In this document: piece after piece, positions 58,108 to 64,000 of the stretch
Numbering within the stretch: the stretch's first letter is position 1
Layout: every line of letters starts with the position of its first letter
Source: Cladocopium goreaui
Lineage: Eukaryota > Sar > Dinophyceae > Suessiales > Symbiodiniaceae
DNA length: 64,000 nucleotides
Assembly (NCBI GenBank): GCA_947184155.2
Contig: CAMXCT020000812.1
Coordinates: 91,001-155,000, forward strand
Reading direction: 5' to 3'
Translations under genes and position numbers: made by a program
The notes under the pieces: generated by a model
Seen by the model: the letters and a program-made list of their open reading frames with translations, nothing else
Database searches by the model: none
Told to the model about the DNA's origin: nothing

Positions 58108-61100
58108 CTGCCGGTGCTAAAGTGGCTGGAGATTGTTTTCTTTGTCGCATCAAAAAAACTGTTGCAGTTGAGGTGGAAGCAACCACCGATCATGCCAACT
58201 TTACAAGTAGATCAGTGATGTGGGCAACCCAATGCCATACACCATTTTGGATATTTTGGAATGGCTTATACCACCCATCAAAATACAATAAAATACATAA
58301 ACATATGATAACATATGGTGTTTTGGGGGATGGTTGAAGTATGGCTAAAAACCACGAGACAGGTCCAGTTTCCGGCCAAAACTGGGCCGCAGCGGCCTGA
58401 TGCTCCGCCAACTGCCCAGCCGCTACTTCTGAATCACAGTCAGGACAGCGGATGGGGCGGTGACCGCACTTGCTACGCAGGTGGTCCTCTTTATCGCTCA
58501 GGCACAAGACCTATAGGCGTGAAACGCAAGATAAAACGAAAAAGCCCCCAGGATTCTGGTGACCTGGTGGGAAAAAAACCCAAATGTCAAGAGGGTGTGG
58601 TCTACTTTTGGAGTTGACCAGTTTACCCTTTTCATAAAGACATGTACAAGTTCTACATGTCATGTCACTTTTGAACCTCCAACCACCATCCGCCAAGCAA
58701 CTTGCCCGCACTTGTTGGGACACACGATCTGCAGCCGTTGAATGGCCCGTCGATTCGCATAGGCAGGCGCCACCTCGTGTCCCTCCTGTCGGCAAACAGG
58801 ACAACGCTCGTCCTCGCCTTGGCACTTCACCCAGCAATCCTCACAGAAGAGTTCGCCGCATTCGTGTGCCAAGGCGTTTCGGGCCACCATGAAACAAATG
58901 GGGCACTTGGATTTCTCGGCTTCCTGACGAGATTTGCGTGGGACCAAAAAAACCTAGATCCCAGAACAACTGAAGGCACGGTCTTTTACTGTTTACATCG
59001 TTTACATCCATTTACAATTTACAATCGATTTTTTGGTCTTCCATTCAGAAGCATGGCCAAAAGTGGAGCCAAGAGGTCTGCTGAAGCCCACCTCTGCAGA
59101 AACCCAGGTCTCATCATACCCAGCAGGCGTCCAGTCAACCGGCGGTTCCGTCCCCGTCTCATGACTCAACTCGACTGCCCTCAAGGGACCCCAGTGGGAG
59201 CTGCGATCCTGGAACCACTCATCTTGGATCTGTGCGATGTTATAGGCAGACCCCAGGCTCGGTGAGAGCTTGGGCATGGGACAAGCATCCCAGAGCTCCT
59301 CGTCCAAATTCACAAACTTCACCAGATTCCCCACATCAAAGGAACGCATCAACAAGGGCGCCGGATCTGCATCTTCACCACCGTATCCCTGCGTGGTCCA
59401 GTCGCCAATTGGCGGTACCACATTGGGAAGGGGGTGGGAATAGTACCAGCCCCCGGTATCATCGTGAAAGTTGATCTTCCAGAACGAATCATAGTAGATG
59501 ATGCCTGAGCCATTGATCTGCCGGAACTTGGGTCTCCCATTGAAGGTCTCGGTGGGCACATACCGCCCATTGACCTGCGAACCTCTTCCTCCTGCATGGG
59601 ACAGACGCAGGTGCGACACCGCGACGAGATCATAAGCATTCTCGGCTCCAACTCCTGCGGAGCTGGGGAAATGTGGGCCGCAAGTCTTTGGGGACATAAG
59701 AAACCACAAAAGGCCGTTCTTGTATTTGTTACCTGGAAAAATGAAGGTTTACATTACAATTTTGAAACATACCCATGTGGTTCCCTGTCGCAACATTTTG
59801 TGGGTCAGCCCATGGTTTTCCTCCCTGCATAAACGATTCTTCGTGGTTGAATGAAATCGTCAGTTTCTAATCGGGAACCATGCTAATTCATGTTTGGGAA
59901 AAAATACCACCACAACATGGAAAAAATATTATCATCATTTATGATATACCTAAACCTACCATCAAAAATCGACCAAATGTTGAAGAAAAAAATAGAAAAC
60001 GAAATATGACCACCAAAAATATAGACTCAAAAATCTCACCCAAACAGGAAAAAAAATCACCCAACAACTCCAAGCTTCGATAGTTGTTCTCATTGCCGTT
60101 ATCCCATCGAACGCCCACCCAACCCTCGGTGGCCGACCCGCGTTCCACGGTCATTCCCAGGCGTCCGCCATCCTGATCGCCCCAGCACCATTGGGGACCC
60201 CGCGCCACGCGCAGGCCGATGATGGGGGCCCCGAGCTCGGAAATCACTTGGGGCTCATAGCCTCAGACTCTCCAGAGCTCATATAGCGCAAATCCACCAT
60301 AGATTTTGTAGATAACATCAGGAAAATCTCGATTTTATAGATGTTCCCATAAACTCCCAAACTAGGATTTTCGATTGCCGGAGGGTAGATGCGGAAAATG
60401 GAACCAACCAGCTAAGCTGAATGGCGATATTGATACAGTTGTAGCACACCAAGAAAGGGTTAGAGACGCAGTTTGGAAAAAAACAAACAGTATCTTGGCT
60501 GGAAATTGATTTTTCTGTCTTTTTGTGGCTTGCACTATGGTGGAGATGTAGTAGTATGCAATGCACTATGGTCGAGATGCAGCCGTATGCAATGCACTGA
60601 TTGCGAATTTGATAATTTGGCTGAATAAAAACCAAGGAAACACAGTTGGCCGCAAAGCAACAGCTTGTACCTTTTTTCAGGCCTTAGGTCCTTGAGCCGA
60701 ATGCCCAGCTGCATTCGGCTTGTGCGTGTCATCCTTGTGCGTGTCATCCTTGCTGGCAGGGGCCTCGAGGCACGGAAACTGCCAACTGGTGACAACGGTA
60801 CTATTTTTGGAAAAAAGAGGGGTTGTTACATGCTAAACTGTTTCACGGCTTCGCACTCCCCCCACTCCGGTGCCCCAGCGCTGGAGTGACTCACAAAAGA
60901 CTCAGAAAGTTTCTCAAACTTCTTCGATCACACTCCACTCACCGCTGGATTCATCTATGCGTGCGGGAGTTTGTGGGATCTGAGAAACAACTACCCGGCC
61001 CCTCTCAGCAGCATCTCCTCGGCGGTAACCCCAGCGCAAAGCCGCACCAGAAGCAGCAGCCGCGGCCGTAGAGCTCGAGGATTCAGCAGCCGCCGCCGTA

Positions 61101-62422
61101 GAGCTCGAGGATTCAGCAGCAGCATTCTAGGTAGAGCTCGATGTCGTTGTAGGCCCAAAAGGTTCCTGGGTTGGCACGTACGGTAAAGGACCATCTTCCC
61201 CCGCATGATAGCGAGGTACCTGTCCGGTACGGTCTTGGTTTCCCTCCGGAATTCTTCGACCATCCTGTCCAAAAGCTATGGTCACCCGCAGCGCTTCTAA
61301 GCGTTGGGGTCGAACGGAACACCTCGGTGAAGCGGGTGGAAACGTCTCTCCCGCAGTGCTCCATGCTTTCTTATCACCCAGCCCTTCAGCTGTGGTGCCC
61401 ATCCATCCTTCTTTCCTGAAGGCGGTTGTTGGAACTCAACTCGTTCCCATGGGTTTTCCTCAGCCGCTCGGTTTTCTTACCTGTTGACGCTGACCAAGAC
61501 CTTCGTCACGGCCAACACCACATGGCATCCTCAACGCAGCCAGCTTCAAAGCAGGTGCAGGAGGGTCTGGTGGGGGATCACGCGGTCCCTTCTCGATGAC
61601 CGGCAACCTCTCAATCTCCTCCTCTTTTTTCTTTTTCTTTTCCTTTTTCTCACGATCCTTATCGGATCGGTCTTCGGGTTGTTTTCTTCGAAGGGTCCTC
61701 TGGTGGCACCTCCTCCTCAGGCTCTTCTGTGGATCCAGCTGGATCCCCCGTCAACTCTTCAAGCTCTTCAGACTGATCAGGTGAAGATGGCACAATTACC
61801 ATTGGTACACCCTCAGGAGTGTAGTATCCCCATTTCACAGTCCTTCTGCCAAAACTTTTGCGATCTAGGCAGTTGTCGTGGCAGCTAACCATTGTTGGCC
61901 ATGAGCGTTCGTCGGCTTGATTTGGTGAATCGACCGGGAGGCTTGAAGGACCGCTTTAGAGCAAGATGTGCAGAGGCCAAGATTTGTGACGATTGTGCCA
62001 TGTGCAGTGGACCTCTTCATTTCTCCGTGACGGATTGTACATATCCGCTGCATGTGGTGATTCTCGATTGCGGACATTTTTGTTCGAAGTGGTGATTTCC
62101 TGTTGATGCAGCGACACGTCCATGGCGTCAGCTCAGTCCTACAGAACGCTTGAAAAATGAAAATGCTACAGTGCATTGGCTGGGGTATTCATGAGATAGC
62201 CATAAATAGCAACAAAGATGATGGATTTACCGCCAGTTTATGGCCATTGAACAATGGGGAAAATTTGGTGATCTCCCAAAAAGAATGGAGCAATCCTAAA
62301 GTTGACATGGGCTGGAACCCAAGATTTAACCACCCATGTGGCCCATGATTCTACGGTGTATGTATGTATATATGTATTTACTTACTTACTTACTTACTTA
62401 TTTACTTACTTACTTACCTACC

Positions 62423-62455
<33 letters not shown>

Positions 62456-63650
62456 GTTTTCCTTGTTTTCACATATTTATTCACTATTAAATGGACTGGC
62501 AGGGCATTGTTTACATCTCAAAGCCTCCGATTCTCTCAAGTGTTTGGGTCAATGATTTGGAGTCAATCAGGAAATGCTGATCTGATCTCTTCAGTGGGTG
62601 TACTGCAAACTCAAGCAGGCCAGGTAATTGGGATACCTTCAGCAGCATTGGGCTATTATGATACAACCAAGGACCAAGGGTATTGAAAGGGTCAGCCAAC
62701 CATAGGGGATAAAACCCGCATGGATATATAAGATATGTAAATGTTCTTCGATCATTCCATGTGTCTTGGATCTATACAGGGGAAATCCTCCCAATAAACC
62801 AGCAACGATGGGAACACCAGTCCAAGAGATCGGCCATCATTATCCTCAAGTGACTCAAGTCTTCATTCATCTTTACTAATGAATTCCAGGGACACCATTT
62901 TTCGTTAACTTTAAACTTCATTTCTGTATGCACCCAACGTTCGGAGCCACCCCACATTGCCAGTTGACTGCCGGTCTCATAGACACCGACAACGGGTGCA
63001 GGGTCCGCATCGAGGCCGGTGTAGCCATCTGTGCTCCAGAAGCCATTGGGTGGATAGGAGGCAGCGGAGTCGTGGTGGCAATAGAACCAGCCACCCAAAT
63101 CGTCCTGGCGGAGCCCACTGCGCCATTGGCAGAGTCTGATAAGGACATCACAAGGGTATGACAACACGGTAAACCCATTGCAACAAACCTGGGATGAGAG
63201 TTACCCGGTTACCCGGTAGTGCAGTGACGCGTTGAGGATGATACCTCTGGAGCTTTGGAGCTGTGCCCTGGCCTCGTCATTGATCTTCCATTGGCCTGAC
63301 AGCAACTGGTCTACTGACTGGTCTGGATACTGATGTGGCCCAAGTTCAGGGACACATGTTCAGCCGTACTCATAGGACTCATATGTATCATAAGTTTCTA
63401 TCTACAATGCCTTGAGTTTCTTAAAGTCCAAGTTGTCGCCTCAAGCTGCTATGGCTATCCCACCTTCACACGCCCCAGCCCCAGCCTGAGAAGTAAATGA
63501 TGGCAGTCCCCTCACGTTGTCGATATCTGGGTTTTCCATGAAGCATCCCATCTTGCACGAACCAGCCATTTACCGATTCGCCCACGCCACCGGCACCGGT
63601 GACTCGCACCGGCCACGCACCAGAACCGGAGGCCACGCTTGGTGCTCGCG
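57895..63650 (-). CDS. RING/TRAF-like E3 ubiquitin ligase with MIB/HERC2 and VNG domains
   Basis: RING proteins pass ubiquitin from an E2 to a target (established). Confident exons, 5' to 3': about 63486-63650, 63213-63295, about 62880-63104 (first VNG domain); 60995-61402 and 61495-61892 (low complexity, frame problems); about 60079-60235 (MIB/HERC2: RGPQWCWGDQDGG, VGVRWDNGNENNYR); 59092-59662 (second VNG domain); 58702-58923 (RING: CPICF, HECGELFCEDC, CPVC); 58397-58510 (TRAF-like finger: HLRSKCGHRPIRCPDCDSE); 57895-58107 (C2H-type ICELCGQRVKNLAVH, then a coiled coil ending GEPQDFF and stop). The last four join in phase 0. The gene may begin beyond the window and could be two genes. Confidence 0.7.
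58397..58510 (-). CDS. TRAF-type zinc-finger exon
   Basis: 38 codons, phase 0; TAG acceptor and a GC donor (CATCAG then GCCGCT). VLCLSDKEDHLRSKCGHRPI then RCPDCDSEVAAGQLAEHQ; the Cys/His spacing completes the finger started by VCPNKC in the previous exon. Confidence 0.8.
58702..58923 (-). CDS. RING-finger exon
   Basis: 74 codons, phase 0, between CAG acceptor and GT donor (GGGCAA then GTTGCT). Ligands follow the C3HC4 pattern: KCPICF, then AHECGELFCEDCW, then RCPVCRQEG. Followed by ANRRAIQRLQIVCPNKCGQ, the link to a TRAF-type finger, the same order as in TRAF and related proteins. Confidence 0.85.
59092..59662 (-). CDS. Exon with VNG/GGWYY domain
   Basis: 571 bases from a CAG acceptor to a GTGGGC donor. 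Order: LRLSHAGGRGSQVNGRYVPT, NGRPKFRQING, IIYYDSFWKINF, DDTGGWYYSHPLP, then GYGGEDADPAP. The same order of motifs recurs in the exons at 63.0-63.6 kb, so it is a domain. I do not know a formal name for it. The rest (to ETWVSAE) is Trp-rich linker. It joins the RING exon in phase 0. Confidence 0.65.
60079..60235 (-). CDS. MIB/HERC2 domain exon
   Basis: Reads APIIGLRVARGPQWCWGDQD, GGRLGMTVERG, then WVGVRWDNGNENNYR. The RGPxWxWGDQDGG and VRWDNG...YR signature is that of the MIB/HERC2 domain of ubiquitin ligases such as Mind bomb and HERC2. Ends are approximate; the 3' end could be a GA donor (TATC then GAAGCTT), as in the peptidase gene. Confidence 0.7.
60680..60790 (-). CDS. Possible exon of the RING gene
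   Basis: Frame FRASRPLPARMTRTRMTRTS then RMQLGIRLKDLRPEK before GTACAAG. A 15-bp direct repeat (GATGACACGCACAAG) lies inside. Weak support. Confidence 0.3.
60995..61402 (-). CDS. Low-complexity exon of the RING gene with an in-frame TAG
   Basis: The frame runs RLEALRVTIAFGQDGRRIPE to PFGPTTTSSST, then TAG at 61127-61129. The same frame then continues NAAAESSSSTAAAAESSSST and ALRWGYRRGDAAERGR up to a GTAGTT donor at 60995. The Ser/Ala repeat on the far side of the stop suggests the stop is recent or a base error. Alternatively an intron end lies at the TAG. Confidence 0.4.
61495..61892 (-). CDS. Acidic/basic linker exon(s) of the RING gene, frame change
   Basis: First part: TVKWGYYTPEGVPMVIVPSS then Glu-rich text to EEVPPEDPSKK. 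Second part, in another frame from about 61690: DKDREKKEKKKKKEEEIERL then GPRDPPPDPPAPALKLA. Both are strongly coding-like. The change near 61690 has no obvious intron, so an indel is likely. Confidence 0.45.
62365..62455. repeat. TTAC tetranucleotide microsatellite
   Basis: About 22 units of CTTA with occasional CCTA. Confidence 0.95.
62880..63104 (-). CDS. Last exon of the first VNG domain
   Basis: CAG acceptor, phase 0. DDLGGWFYCHHDSAASYPPN, GFWSTDGYTGLDADPAPVV. Compare DDTGGWYY and GYGGEDADPAP in the exon at 59092-59662. The 3' border is uncertain. Confidence 0.6.
63213..63295 (-). CDS. Middle exon of the first VNG domain
   Basis: CAG acceptor, GTAACC donor, 83 bases; enters in phase 1 and ends in phase 0. 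Reads QWKINDEARAQLQSSRGIIL then NASLHYR. It completes IIYFSG-QWKIND across a GC-AG intron from the upstream exon (63486) and joins DDLGGWFYC at 63104. Confidence 0.65.
63486..63650 (-). CDS. First exon of the first VNG domain
   Basis: VRVTGAGGVGESVNGWFVQD then GMLHGKPRYRQREGTAIIYF, ending at a GC donor (TCAG then GCTGGG) in phase 1. The upstream border is unclear, and the gene may continue past the window edge. Confidence 0.6.
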
Positions 63651-64000
63651 CTTCAAATGAGATGCTCCTGATGGGTCAATACCTCCATTTTTTGGATGAC
63701 ATGGGATGACCATTCAGAAAAACCAGCTATTTTGATGTCCACCAGGGCCACCAGGGGTACAATGGGGTACAGTGTACAGGGTTTTGCCCCATACCCGTTT
63801 TAAGATCCATGGTTTTCTCCAATTTGGGGTGTAGATGGGTGTAGCATAACCTCCGCTTAGAATTTGCTGCATTTGGCCTCTAAGAAAACAAAATCGGTGG
63901 ATAGACAAAAGGTACCGCATTTTCGGACTAACCCGTGTCTCCTCCGAAAAACATCAGCCATCATAAGCCTGTTTCTTGGGGATTAGAGCATCCTCCCCAG

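Noticed and set aside
61892..62095. Plus-strand frame with CDDCAMC and CGHFC, resembling a RING finger
   Set aside because: The Cys/His spacing is incomplete, it runs against the direction of the surrounding gene, and the real RING is at 58702-58923.

Overview
The window reads as nuclear genomic DNA of a dinoflagellate, most likely of the Symbiodiniaceae/Suessiales type (inference). Recognisable genes are broken into short exons of about 50-260 bp, separated by repeat-rich introns. Several introns start with GC or GA instead of GT. All convincing exons between 7.4 and 64 kb lie on the minus strand, which fits the one-direction gene blocks of these genomes. No bacterial, plastid or mitochondrial gene layout, tRNA, rRNA or CRISPR array was seen.

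Region by region: (1) 1-6784 holds a tandem, almost identical duplication of a mobile unit of about 4.3 kb. The first copy is complete and carries a pogo/Tigger-like DDE transposase on the minus strand. The second copy is cut off before the transposase. (2) 6.8-20.8 kb holds short minus-strand exons, several of them membrane-spanning, scattered among MITEs, AT-rich stretches and minisatellites. An AT-rich island at 8.59-9.30 kb carries a decayed foreign-looking reading frame. (3) 20.8-25.3 kb has two long 12-bp minisatellites and a 41-bp array. (4) 27.7-51 kb holds minus-strand exons that look like parts of one or two genes: glycine/arginine-rich exons, charged coiled-coil exons, and a 3' end resembling the W2 domain of translation initiation factors. 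Large CAA, 56-bp and GATA-type arrays lie between them. (5) 52.6-56.1 kb is a complete seven-exon proline iminopeptidase gene; its exon phases all match. (6) 57.9-63.7 kb is a gene for a multidomain RING E3 ubiquitin ligase-like protein with two copies of a VNG/GGW(F/Y)Y domain, a MIB/HERC2 domain, a RING finger and TRAF-like zinc fingers.

The spaces between exons are filled with at least five families of short inverted-repeat elements (MITEs). The main family, about 104 bp, has TA target duplications and ends in CCCTCTGGTAA; I count 16 copies or relics. The encoded proteins suggest housekeeping roles (peptide turnover, ubiquitin ligation, translation); nothing shows them to work as one pathway. 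Exon calls without a family match rest on open frame, amino-acid composition and matching splice sites, and are marked as such.
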